A stretch of 37,918 nt of DNA from Candidatus Saccharimonadota bacterium (lineage in GTDB: Bacteria > Patescibacteriota > Saccharimonadia > Saccharimonadales > OFTM59): NCBI GenBank assembly GCA_029260855.1, contig JAJDCK010000003.1:1-37918 (forward strand). Direction: 5' to 3'. Position 1 is the stretch's first letter, and each line of letters starts with the position of its first letter. Below the pieces are notes generated by a model that did not search any database, had not been told where the DNA came from, and saw nothing but the letters and a program-made list of their open reading frames with translations. Of this stretch, positions 27,042-33,744 are shown one piece after another. Position numbers and translations under genes: made by a program.

Positions 27042-27496
27042 AATACAACGAGCTTAACGTAACCAGTAATCGTTCTTCAAGAAGAGTAGGGCGCGGTATT
27101 GCCGCTGGTCAAGGCAAAACTGCGGGCCGGGGAACTAAAGGTCAAAGTTCACGCACCGGCAAAGGGCGACGTCCAGGCTTTGAGGGCGGACAAAATCCAC
27201 TAATGCAGCGTCTACCTAAACTACCAGGCTTTACCTCAAAAAGACCCAAGGCTGAAGTTATATATACCGGACAACTAGAGATGATCGGCTCTACAGTTGA
27301 CAACTTTACCGCCTTTAGTGCTGGGTTTGTTTCCAGTCCCCATGTACGAGTAAAGCTAATATCTAAGGGTGAGGTCAGTAAAAAAGTTACTGTCACGTTG
27401 CAAGCTGCTAGCGTATCGGCTGTAGCAGCAGTGCAAAAAGCCGGCGGAACATTTACTATGACGCCGCGCATCAAGCGATTAGCCAAGGAAAAGTAG
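27038..27496 (+). CDS. rplO: 50S ribosomal protein uL15
   Basis: A 152-residue uL15. The glycine-rich basic N-terminal extension that threads into 23S rRNA is clear (RRVGRGIAAGQGKTAGRGTKG), followed by GFEGGQNPLMQRLPKLPGF. Length is normal. It starts inside the rpsE stop (ATGA overlap), confirming the absence of rpmD. Its 3' end abuts the secY promoter. Confidence 0.96.
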   Translation: MKYNELNVTSNRSSRRVGRGIAAGQGKTAGRGTKGQSSRTGKGRRPGFEGGQNPLMQRLPKLPGFTSKRPKAEVIYTGQLEMIGSTVDNFTAFSAGFVSSPHVRVKLISKGEVSKKVTVTLQAASVSAVAAVQKAGGTFTMTPRIKRLAKEK

Positions 27497-27503
27497 TTTT
27501 CTT

Positions 27504-27512
27504 TGGTATAAT
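27504..27512 (+). promoter_or_regulatory. Extended -10 promoter for secY
   Basis: TGGTATAAT, a perfect -10 TATAAT with the TGn extension, eight bases after the rplO stop and about 50 bases before secY. No good -35 is present, as is common with extended -10 promoters. It could drive secY and downstream genes separately from the upstream operon. Confidence 0.65.
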
Positions 27513-27562
27513 ACGCTTAAAGACTTAATTTGTTTTAGAGGGGAAAGACTTAGTAACAGCCT

Positions 27563-29044
27563 ATGAGTTGGAAAATTATCTGGCAGTCACTCAAAAATGC
27601 TGACATGCGAAAACGTATATTGGCCGTGTTGGGCATGTTGCTTGTTTTTCGTATTCTAGCTCATGTCCCAATCCCGCTTGAGGACCCTACTACGCTTAAG
27701 CAAATTCTAGATAACCTGTTTTCTGTAGATTCTCCCCAACTTTTAAGTTTTATTAATGTTATATCCGGTGGCGCACTAGCAAATTTTTCTATTATGATTG
27801 TCGGACTCGGTCCTTACATCAACGCGTCTATTATTATGCAGCTACTGACTAGAGCGATACCCAAACTTGAAGCACTAAACAAAGAAGGCGAGTTCGGGCG
27901 CAAGAAGATCAATCAATACACCCGTATGATTGCGTTTCCGCTCGCTATAATTCAGTCCGTAGGGGCCATATACCTTGTCCGTCAAGCCGCAGTGCAAGTC
28001 AGTGGCATCGGCGATATCACGGCTGGGATCAGTATAGGCCACTGGGTATTGATGGTCACCGCCCTAACTGGTGGCGCCATGATCTTGATGTGGCTAGGTG
28101 AGCTTATTACAGAGCAAGGTGTTGGCAACGGTATATCGTTACTTATCACTGTCGGCATAGTCAGCCAACTACCCACCACTATTAAGAGTATCGTTGAGGC
28201 AATCACAACCGGAACAGATAAAATCAACATATTTGGGTTAGAGATGGCCTTCAATAAGACCCAGGCTATATTCGGGCTTATAATTACGGTGGTTACCGTG
28301 GTCGCGACCATTTTAATTGTGAGGCTCAATGAGGCCTCTAGGAGGCTGACGATACACTACGCAAAACGAGTGCAGGGCAATCGTGCGTATGGTGGCGTCA
28401 CCACTGCTTTGCCGATCAAATTAATCACTGCTGGAGTTATACCCATTATCTTTGCTGTGGCGTTCTTGAGCGTTCCAAGTTTCGCAGGACAATTAATGCA
28501 AGGCTCAGAACGCTTCGGAGAACTTGGCAACAATCTTATGATATGGTTTGCAAACCCAAGCCCTCAGACATTTCAGCAGCCCGGCTTTATCCCATACGTA
28601 TACCCTTTGGTGTATTTTTTATTGGTATTTATGTTCACCTTCTTTTATACAAGCATTACATTTAACTCAAAAGAGATTGCCGAGAACCTTCAGCAGCAAG
28701 GCGGATTCATAGAGGGGGTGCGTTCCGGCAGCCAAACCGAAAAGTACCTGGGAAAAGTAGTGAATCGTCTTACGTTATTTGGGGCTATTGCTCTTGGCCT
28801 TATTGCACTAACCCCGATAGTAGGTCAGGCGTTTCTAGCTAGCAATATTGCCCTTGGTGGCACAAGTATATTAATCCTTGTGTCTGTTGCGCTTGAGACG
28901 CTACGCTCTGTTGAGTCCAGAGCTCTCATGGTTACATACGACCAATACGAGCAGCCTGACTTCTTTTATGAGCCTGAAAGCCTCGGTCTGGGTGGCTCTG
29001 CCAGTGGCATAATGCGCTTCGGCCGAAAGCGGAAGAAAAAATAA
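27563..29044 (+). CDS. secY: Protein translocase subunit SecY
   Basis: A 493-residue inner-membrane channel protein with about ten hydrophobic segments. Family landmarks: RILAHVPIPL in the first segment, the plug region, LGPYINASIIMQLL, a GELITEQGVGNGISLLI loop, the RRLTIHYAKR cytosolic loop and ITFNSKEIAENLQQQGGFIEGVR. The C-terminus is a lysine-rich cytosolic tail. It is longer than E. coli SecY. GAGGGGA is about 20 bases upstream of ATG, too far for a normal SD; no alternative in-frame start exists because TAA lies three codons upstream. adk and map, which often follow secY, are absent. Confidence 0.96.
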   Translation: MSWKIIWQSLKNADMRKRILAVLGMLLVFRILAHVPIPLEDPTTLKQILDNLFSVDSPQLLSFINVISGGALANFSIMIVGLGPYINASIIMQLLTRAIPKLEALNKEGEFGRKKINQYTRMIAFPLAIIQSVGAIYLVRQAAVQVSGIGDITAGISIGHWVLMVTALTGGAMILMWLGELITEQGVGNGISLLITVGIVSQLPTTIKSIVEAITTGTDKINIFGLEMAFNKTQAIFGLIITVVTVVATILIVRLNEASRRLTIHYAKRVQGNRAYGGVTTALPIKLITAGVIPIIFAVAFLSVPSFAGQLMQGSERFGELGNNLMIWFANPSPQTFQQPGFIPYVYPLVYFLLVFMFTFFYTSITFNSKEIAENLQQQGGFIEGVRSGSQTEKYLGKVVNRLTLFGAIALGLIALTPIVGQAFLASNIALGGTSILILVSVALETLRSVESRALMVTYDQYEQPDFFYEPESLGLGGSASGIMRFGRKRKKK

Positions 29045-29058
29045 TGTTAGTAAAAAAC

Positions 29059-29087
29059 TTTACAAGAGGCGAATCCTCTGGTAGACT
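29059..29087 (+). promoter_or_regulatory. Candidate promoter before infA
   Basis: TTTACA (29059-29064), a 17-bp spacer containing the inverted repeat AGAGG/CCTCT, and TAGACT (29082-29087). The start would fall about 11 bases before infA, leaving a very short leader without an SD. Confidence 0.5.
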
Positions 29088-29104
29088 TCAGTGACGTTAT
29101 AGTT

Positions 29105-29323
29105 ATGGCCACGAATAAAGAAGTTATCGAACTCTCGGGAGTAGTGAAAGAGGCCCTCCCAGGGACTCAATTCCGTGTAGAGCTCGAAAACGGCCACCAG
29201 ATTATAGCTCATGTCGCCGGGAAAATGCGAAAACACTACATTCGCCTTGTTCCGGGAGACGGCGTTACGGTTGAGTTGACTCCTTACGATCTCAGTAAGG
29301 GTAGAATCACCTATCGCAAGTAA
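29105..29323 (+). CDS. infA: Translation initiation factor IF-1
   Basis: A 72-residue OB-fold factor that occupies the 30S A site during initiation. It contains the family pattern [38 protein letters not shown] and the ending [11 protein letters not shown]. No SD precedes the ATG. infA directly before rpmJ and rpsM is the usual order when adk and map are missing. Confidence 0.97.
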   Translation: MATNKEVIELSGVVKEALPGTQFRVELENGHQIIAHVAGKMRKHYIRLVPGDGVTVELTPYDLSKGRITYRK

Positions 29324-29360
29324 TCAATTTAAGCAGTGAGTCATTGCCCCCCAAGGAGGG

Positions 29361-29459
29361 ATGATCCGCATAATGAACAGCCTACAAGCTGCGAACATTA
29401 TAGCGTGCAACTATCATGAAATATTTATACAACAACACGACATTATGCATATCGTATGA
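29361..29459 (+). CDS. Possible 32-aa ORF between infA and rpmJ
   Basis: A strong SD-like AAGGAGG (29353-29359) is followed by two in-frame ATGs (29361, too close, and 29373, thirteen bases away) and an ORF ending at TGA 29459. The peptide (about 28-32 residues, ending HDIMHIV) is not recognisable. The unusually good ribosome site is the main reason to list it; it could be a leader peptide or chance. Confidence 0.25.
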   Translation: MIRIMNSLQAANIIACNYHEIFIQQHDIMHIV

Positions 29460-29477
29460 AGCTATAGGCCAAGTACG

Positions 29478-29594
29478 ATGAAAGTGCGAGCGAGCATCAA
29501 AAAAATAAGTCCTGATGATAAGATTGTCCGTCGTAAGGGTCGTCTTTATGTTATCAACAAGTTGAAACCTAAACATAAGCAGAGGCAGGGTTAA
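29478..29594 (+). CDS. rpmJ: 50S ribosomal protein bL36 without zinc ligands
   Basis: A 38-residue protein too short for the track. It starts MKVRASIKK and ends KPKHKQRQG, which is diagnostic for bL36. The three cysteines that bind zinc in E. coli are replaced (by Ser, Asp and Asn in ISPDDK and YVINKL); only the histidine remains. It lies two bases before rpsM, in the standard order. There is no clear SD, only AGG in the upstream sequence. It sits in the core of the large subunit beside 23S domain VI. Confidence 0.93.
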   Translation: MKVRASIKKISPDDKIVRRKGRLYVINKLKPKHKQRQG

Positions 29595-29596
29595 GT

Positions 29597-29983
29597 ATGG
29601 CGCGTGTTTCTGGAGTCACTATTCCTGACGGCAAACAAGTACAGATCGCACTGACTTATATTTACGGTATAGGCCCCCTTACGAGCAGGAAAATCTTGGA
29701 TATCTCTAAGATCGATCCGACCATTCGCGTTAAGGATCTAACAGACGCGGAACTTGGACGGATCCAAGAAGCGATTAGTGAGAGCTATACAGTAGAAGGC
29801 GAGCTACAAAGAGTCGTAACCGGCAATATTAAGCGCCTTAAGGATATCGGCACTTATCGCGGCTTACGTCACAAACTAAGCCTACCCAGTCGGGGTCAAC
29901 GCACCCGAACTAATGCTCGTACAAAACGAGGCAAGAAAGTTACTGTTGGTGGCACAAACAAGAAAGTTGCGGCTAAGACCTAA
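29597..29983 (+). CDS. rpsM: 30S ribosomal protein uS13
   Basis: A 128-residue uS13 of the 30S head, contacting P-site tRNA and uS19. It shows GVTIPDGKQVQIALTYIYGIG with the helix-two-turns-helix motif, GTYRGLRHKLSLPSRGQRT and a basic tail. AGGCAGGG provides a ribosome site. Length is normal. It is closely linked to rpmJ and rpsK. Confidence 0.97.
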   Translation: MARVSGVTIPDGKQVQIALTYIYGIGPLTSRKILDISKIDPTIRVKDLTDAELGRIQEAISESYTVEGELQRVVTGNIKRLKDIGTYRGLRHKLSLPSRGQRTRTNARTKRGKKVTVGGTNKKVAAKT

Positions 29984-29991
29984 GGTTTACT

Positions 29992-30444
29992 ATGACAGAC
30001 ACTAACGAAGCACCAGTAAAAGAAGAGATTCAGCAATCAGCAACCGTGGCCACACCAGTGGCTGCCCCAGCTAAGCGTAAAAAGGCAAAACGATCAGTCC
30101 CTGCTGGACAAATGCACGTTCTTGCGACCTTTAACAATACTATTGTTACTTTTACAGATCCGAACGGTGGAGTATTAACGACAGCTAGCGCCGGTGGTTG
30201 CGGTTTTCGTGGCTCCAAAAAGGGTACAGCATATGCGGCACAGGTAGCTACAGAAAAAGCCGGACACATGGCTAAACAGCAGTATAGTTTATCGAAAGTA
30301 TCGGTCTATATTAAAGGGATAGGTCTCGGGCGCGAGGCGGCAGTCCGTGCATTAGTTAACCTAGATATTTTTGTAGATAGTATTCAAGACGTAACCGGTA
30401 TCCCGCATGGCGGAGTACGACCACCGAAAGCACGGAGGGTCTAA
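29992..30444 (+). CDS. rpsK: 30S ribosomal protein uS11
   Basis: A 150-residue uS11 of the platform near the mRNA exit. A low-complexity Ala/Pro/Glu/Lys extension of about 35 residues precedes the core HVLATFNNTIVTFTDPNGG. The C-terminal loop reads IPHGGVRPPKARRV, so the asparagine that becomes isoaspartate in E. coli (IPHNG) is Gly140 here. It starts eight bases after rpsM, and the four-base gap to rpsD holds the end of that gene's SD region. Confidence 0.96.
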   Translation: MTDTNEAPVKEEIQQSATVATPVAAPAKRKKAKRSVPAGQMHVLATFNNTIVTFTDPNGGVLTTASAGGCGFRGSKKGTAYAAQVATEKAGHMAKQQYSLSKVSVYIKGIGLGREAAVRALVNLDIFVDSIQDVTGIPHGGVRPPKARRV

Positions 30445-30448
30445 TAAA

Positions 30449-31066
30449 ATGGCACGAGACACACAATCAATCGTTAAAATGAGTCGCCGCGAGGGGTATG
30501 CGTTACATCCGAAGGCCCATAAGGCTTTAGTGAAACGACCTTCACCTCCAGGCATGCAAGGTGGTAGGAACCAACGAAACAAGCCTAGCCAGTATGCACT
30601 ACAGTTACGAGAGAAACAGAAGGTTAAGCGACTCTACGGATTACTGGAAAGACAGTTCAGTAATCTAATGAAAGAAGCATCCCGTAAGCAAGGACAGTCC
30701 GGACAACTACTACTTCAACTGCTTGAACAACGAGCTGATAATGTTATTTACCGAGCCGGCTTCTCCACTAGTAGAAGAGGTGCTCGTCAGCTTGTGACCC
30801 ACGGGCACTTTATTGTTAACGGCAGACGGGTAGACATTCCGTCTATGCGATTATCGGCCGGAGACGTTGTTGCCCTAAGGGAGCACAGCCAAAAGAACGA
30901 GTACTTTAAGCGGATAGACGATGTAAGCCCAGCCCCCTCAGCACTACCGGCTTGGCTCAAAGTCAATCGCAAGAAGTTTGAAATTCAGATCACTGGACTG
31001 CCGACACGCGAAGAAGCGGAACCGGATATTAACGAGCAATTAATTGTTGAGTACTACTCACGCTAA
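30449..31066 (+). CDS. rpsD: 30S ribosomal protein uS4
   Basis: A 205-residue uS4, 16S rRNA assembly initiator. ATG 30449 gives the family-type start MARDTQSIVKMSRREGYAL and sits nine bases after GGAGGG (30434-30439). The track start at 30407 would overlap rpsK by 38 bases and is rejected. The S4 RNA-binding domain (RRGARQLVTHGHFIVNGRRV) is clear. The N-terminus has no zinc cysteines. Confidence 0.96.
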   Translation: MARDTQSIVKMSRREGYALHPKAHKALVKRPSPPGMQGGRNQRNKPSQYALQLREKQKVKRLYGLLERQFSNLMKEASRKQGQSGQLLLQLLEQRADNVIYRAGFSTSRRGARQLVTHGHFIVNGRRVDIPSMRLSAGDVVALREHSQKNEYFKRIDDVSPAPSALPAWLKVNRKKFEIQITGLPTREEAEPDINEQLIVEYYSR

Positions 31067-31083
31067 AAGGAGACGTTCACTTT

Positions 31084-32025
31084 ATGTCAAAAATCATTCA
31101 CACACCAGGACTAGTCAGCGTAGATGAGCAAGATGCCCAAAGTGCTACATTTACCGTAGAGCCTCTGCACACCGGCTACGGCATGACCCTAGGCAACAGT
31201 ATTCGGCGTGTTTTGCTGTCATCTATTGCCGGCGCCGCAGTAACCTCTTTCAAAATTGAAGGAGCTACGCACGAATTCACCACGATCAAGGGCGTTAAAG
31301 AAGATATAGTAGACATAATGCTAAGCCTTAAAGGAATCCGTTTTCGTATATTTGGCGACGACGTACACAACCTTCGTATTGTTAAAAAAGGTAAGGGCGT
31401 AGTCACCGCCAAAGACATAGAGACAAATGCAGACGTAGAGATCGTAAACCCCGAACACGTTATCGCCCATGTTGACGACGACAAGACTTCGTTCGTTATG
31501 GACTTGGTTGTAGAAACAGGCCGAGGATATAGAACAATTGAAGAAGGTACCGCTAAGAAGGCGAGCGACATGATTGCCTTAGACGCAATCTTTAGCCCGG
31601 TTCAGCGCGTACGATACAAGGTCGAAAACACTCGTGTCGGACAAATGACCGATCTAGACAAGCTAATCCTTACGATCACGACAGACGGTTCAATCACTCC
31701 GCGTGATGCATTTGAGGAAGCCTCGGCTATACTGGTAAATCAATACACCGCCCTAGCCGGTCAAACACGCATAGAAGCATCAGCTCCTCTTACTTTGTCA
31801 GGCGACGCACCGGAAGCGCCTAACGAAGACGAGCCAACTGAATTAATGACGTCAATTGAGGACTTGAATCTATCCGCTAGAACAACTAATGCTTTGATCA
31901 ACAATGAGATTCATACACTCAAGGACTTATTTTCGCTTAGCGACGCTGAACTGCGCGAGCTAAAAGGCTTTGGCAGCAAAGCACTTGATGAAGTGAAAGA
32001 GAAGCTAGCGGAGCTGGAGCTTTAA
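31084..32025 (+). CDS. rpoA: DNA-directed RNA polymerase subunit alpha
   Basis: A 313-residue alpha subunit. The N-terminal dimerisation and assembly domain has EPLHTGYGMTLGNSIRRVLL and IKGVKEDIVDIMLSLK. A linker rich in Glu/Pro leads to an intact helix-hairpin-helix C-terminal domain (DLNLSARTTNALINNEI, then LKGFGSKALDEVKEKL), with the Arg used for UP-element DNA contact in E. coli conserved. AAAAGGAGA supplies the ribosome site. With rpoB and rpoC the window holds all three large core subunits. Confidence 0.97.
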   Translation: MSKIIHTPGLVSVDEQDAQSATFTVEPLHTGYGMTLGNSIRRVLLSSIAGAAVTSFKIEGATHEFTTIKGVKEDIVDIMLSLKGIRFRIFGDDVHNLRIVKKGKGVVTAKDIETNADVEIVNPEHVIAHVDDDKTSFVMDLVVETGRGYRTIEEGTAKKASDMIALDAIFSPVQRVRYKVENTRVGQMTDLDKLILTITTDGSITPRDAFEEASAILVNQYTALAGQTRIEASAPLTLSGDAPEAPNEDEPTELMTSIEDLNLSARTTNALINNEIHTLKDLFSLSDAELRELKGFGSKALDEVKEKLAELEL

Positions 32026-32028
32026 ACA

Positions 32029-32493
32029 ATGCACCGTCACGGATACAAAGGAAAAAAATTCAACAGAGAGCGTGACCAACGCAGAGCTCTTATTAAGAGC
32101 CTGGCAGAGTCACTTATTAAGTATGAGTCAATTGAAACAACCCTACCAAAGGCCAAAGAGCTCGTGCCGTATGTTGAACAGCTTATCACAAAAGCTAAGA
32201 AAGGCGATCTACACAGTCGCCGACAGATCATAAGCGCGCTTCAGACAACGACTAATGCCCATAAGTTAGTTGACGAAATAGCCCCTAAACTAAGTGGCAG
32301 GACAAGTGGGCACTTGCGCGTTTCCGCCACTCGTACTCGCCGTGGCGACAATAGCCAGTTAGCAAGAGTTAGTTTTGTTGATGACCTAACAAAAACCGCG
32401 GCCAGCAAACCAGCTGCAAAGAACAAAGAAAAGACAACTATCAAGACGGTCTCTACACCTAAACCAAAAGCTGCAGCCAAGGAGATAAAATAA
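32029..32493 (+). CDS. rplQ: 50S ribosomal protein bL17
   Basis: A 154-residue bL17 at the tunnel exit. The core MHRHGYKGKKFNRERDQR, the LITKAKKGDLHSRRQ segment and RRGDNSQLARVSFV are family-like. An Ala/Lys/Pro/Thr-rich tail of about 35 residues follows, probably disordered. It starts three bases after rpoA and overlaps rplM by one base, joining the alpha operon to the rplM-rpsI pair. Confidence 0.96.
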   Translation: MHRHGYKGKKFNRERDQRRALIKSLAESLIKYESIETTLPKAKELVPYVEQLITKAKKGDLHSRRQIISALQTTTNAHKLVDEIAPKLSGRTSGHLRVSATRTRRGDNSQLARVSFVDDLTKTAASKPAAKNKEKTTIKTVSTPKPKAAAKEIK

Positions 32494-32933
32494 TGAAGAC
32501 TTACAGCGCCAAGCCAACAGACGTTCAGCGATCGTGGTACCTTGTTGATGCTAGCGAGGCGCCTTTAGGAAGAGTTTCTACGCACGTTGCCAAGTTATTG
32601 ATAGGCAAAGATAAACCAATGTTTACTAAGCATATTGATTGTGGTGACTACGTTATTGTTATAAATGCCGACAAGCTCGTCGTGACCGGTAAAAAAATGG
32701 ATGACAAGATTTATTATCGTCACACTGGGTTTCCTGGCGGGATCAAATCTAGGCCACTTAAGGATGTTATGGCCAAAGACTCGACAGCAGCCGTGTTCAA
32801 GGCTATACGAGGCATGCTCCCAGTTAATAAGCTACGCTCTGACCGTTTAGCTCGTCTTAAGATCTACACAGGTTCTGAGCATGGTCATGAAGCCCAAAAG
32901 CCGAAAGAATTTTCAGTTAAGGAAGGTAAATAA
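32493..32933 (+). CDS. rplM: 50S ribosomal protein uL13
   Basis: A 146-residue uL13, an early large-subunit assembly protein. Family landmarks: WYLVDASEAPLGRVST, GDYVIVINADKLVVTGKK, YYRHTGFPGG and the GMLPVNKL helix. GGAGATAA supplies a ribosome site in the end of rplQ. uL13-uS9 pairing is near-universal, and here it follows rplQ directly. Confidence 0.97.
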   Translation: MKTYSAKPTDVQRSWYLVDASEAPLGRVSTHVAKLLIGKDKPMFTKHIDCGDYVIVINADKLVVTGKKMDDKIYYRHTGFPGGIKSRPLKDVMAKDSTAAVFKAIRGMLPVNKLRSDRLARLKIYTGSEHGHEAQKPKEFSVKEGK

Positions 32934-32935
32934 CT

Positions 32936-33337
32936 ATGGCCACCTCAAACTATTTTTATGCATTAGGCAGGAGAAAAGCTGCAACCGCCCGAGTACGACT
33001 AATGAGCGGCAAAGGTAACTTCACTGTTAATGGCATAGACGTCAATGAATATTTAGCTGGTAGTAAAAATCTGCTTCATGAACTTACGCGTCCTATGAGC
33101 GTACTAGAAATGGAAAGTGCAAAGTACGATATAAGTGTCGTTGTATCAGGTGGTGGACACCGCGGACAAGTTGAAGCTATCCGCTTAGGTATTGCTAAGG
33201 CTATCGTACTAATGAACGAAGATAACCGTTCTACACTAAGACGCGCAGACCTACTTGGCCGCGATACCCGCGAAAAAGAACGCAAGAAGTTCGGCCTCAA
33301 AGGCGCCCGAAAACAACGCCAGTTCACAAAACGCTAA
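32936..33337 (+). CDS. rpsI: 30S ribosomal protein uS9
   Basis: A 133-residue uS9 whose C-terminal tail touches P-site tRNA. It has YALGRRKAATARVRLMSGKG, the GGGHRGQVEAIRLGIAKA motif and the expected basic end ARKQRQFTKR. It begins two bases after rplM. It is the last gene of the long ribosomal run; about 60 bases later a separate promoter begins the trpS unit. I see no terminator directly after it. Confidence 0.97.
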   Translation: MATSNYFYALGRRKAATARVRLMSGKGNFTVNGIDVNEYLAGSKNLLHELTRPMSVLEMESAKYDISVVVSGGGHRGQVEAIRLGIAKAIVLMNEDNRSTLRRADLLGRDTREKERKKFGLKGARKQRQFTKR

Positions 33338-33396
33338 AAATCGCATCACATACTTAGTAGTTCGCATATAGTAGTAGGCAGAGACGTACAAGAAAG

Positions 33397-33424
33397 TTGA
33401 CAAACTTGACAAGTATGGTAATGT
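33397..33424 (+). promoter_or_regulatory. Promoter of the trpS leader
   Basis: TTGACA (33397-33402), a 16-bp spacer and TAATGT (33419-33424) with a TGn extension. Initiation about seven bases on falls at the ATG at 33432. A second TTGACA (33406-33411) overlaps the spacer. CAAGTAT occurs three times nearby (33410, 33436, 33455), possible operator sites. Confidence 0.6.
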
Positions 33425-33431
33425 ACACCTT

Positions 33432-33506
33432 ATGTCAAGTATGACACAACAGGACAAGTATTGGTTTACCGACACTATTGTGGCGGTTTGTTCTGTGTGT
33501 TCATAA
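33432..33506 (+). CDS. Candidate 24-aa leader peptide of trpS
   Basis: A 24-codon ORF from ATG 33432 to TAA 33506, too short for the track. It has no SD and would be leaderless given the promoter. It encodes a Tyr-Trp-Phe run at residues 10-12 (Trp codon 33462-33464). Its 3' part contains GGCGGTTT, one strand of a possible antiterminator. Downstream are a terminator and trpS. The layout matches classical attenuation, in which a ribosome stalled at the Trp codon favours antitermination. Only one Trp codon is present, fewer than in well-known trp leaders. The function is inferred from geometry. Confidence 0.55.
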   Translation: MSSMTQQDKYWFTDTIVAVCSVCS

Positions 33507-33537
33507 AATTTATTAGAAAATACTGAAAAGACCGCTA
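33481..33537 (+). promoter_or_regulatory. Candidate antiterminator hairpin
   Basis: TGGCGGTTT (33481-33489) can pair over nine positions (two G-U) with AGACCGCTA (33529-33537). This uses the same ACCGC that forms the 5' arm of the terminator, so the two folds are mutually exclusive. The first strand lies 17 bases after the leader Trp codon. Confidence 0.5.
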
Positions 33538-33556
33538 CCAGGCGGTTTTTTGCAAT
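33526..33556 (+). terminator. Intrinsic terminator / attenuator before trpS
   Basis: AAAAGACCGC pairs with GCGGTTTTTT around a 6-nt loop (33536-33541), with the T-run forming both the base of the stem and the tail. It lies 20 bases after the leader ORF stop. It can end the leader transcript, and the antiterminator competes with it. Confidence 0.8.
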
Positions 33557-33576
33557 TTTAAACAGAACAGATCATT

Positions 33577-33737
33577 ATGGAAGAAAATGAAGCAGGACTA
33601 CTTGTAAGAAAGCACGGTGTGTCGCTGGGGATATCCGCGATCAAAGCACATATGCAGATGTCGCAAAACGCTGCGGACTAATACCAGAGCCAGAGCAGCG
33701 TATAATTAAGCAGAATGAAGAAGTTACGGTAGAATAG
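33577..33737 (+). pseudogene. Small gene with an apparent frameshift upstream of trpS
   Basis: ATG 33577 opens a 34-codon frame (MEENEAGLLVRKHGVSLG...), which ends at 33681. Another frame, open from about the same point to TAG 33737, looks more protein-like (DIRDQSTYADVAKRCGLIPE). The frames join at the run CTGGGGATATC: one more G there would give a continuous 53-residue protein ending seven bases before trpS. This may be a homopolymer sequencing error, a real frameshift mutation or programmed slippage. The product family is unknown to me; the second half is helical and could be a small DNA-binding domain. A perfect TATAAT (33701-33706) lies inside, perhaps an internal trpS promoter. Confidence 0.45.
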
Positions 33738-33744
33738 AGTGAAG

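Noticed and set aside
27483-27562. Alternative upstream start for secY to use the GAGGGGA ribosome site
   Set aside because: An in-frame TAA lies three codons before ATG 27563, so the distant SD cannot serve a longer SecY.
30407-30448. Track's longer start of rpsD
   Set aside because: Overlaps rpsK by 38 bases; ATG 30449 has GGAGGG at nine bases and matches the uS4 N-terminus.
33338-33744. T-box riboswitch upstream of trpS
   Set aside because: I considered it because of the ACCGC/GCGGT terminator, but no T-box sequence of the AGGGTGG type and no specifier-loop structure is visible; leader-peptide attenuation fits better.
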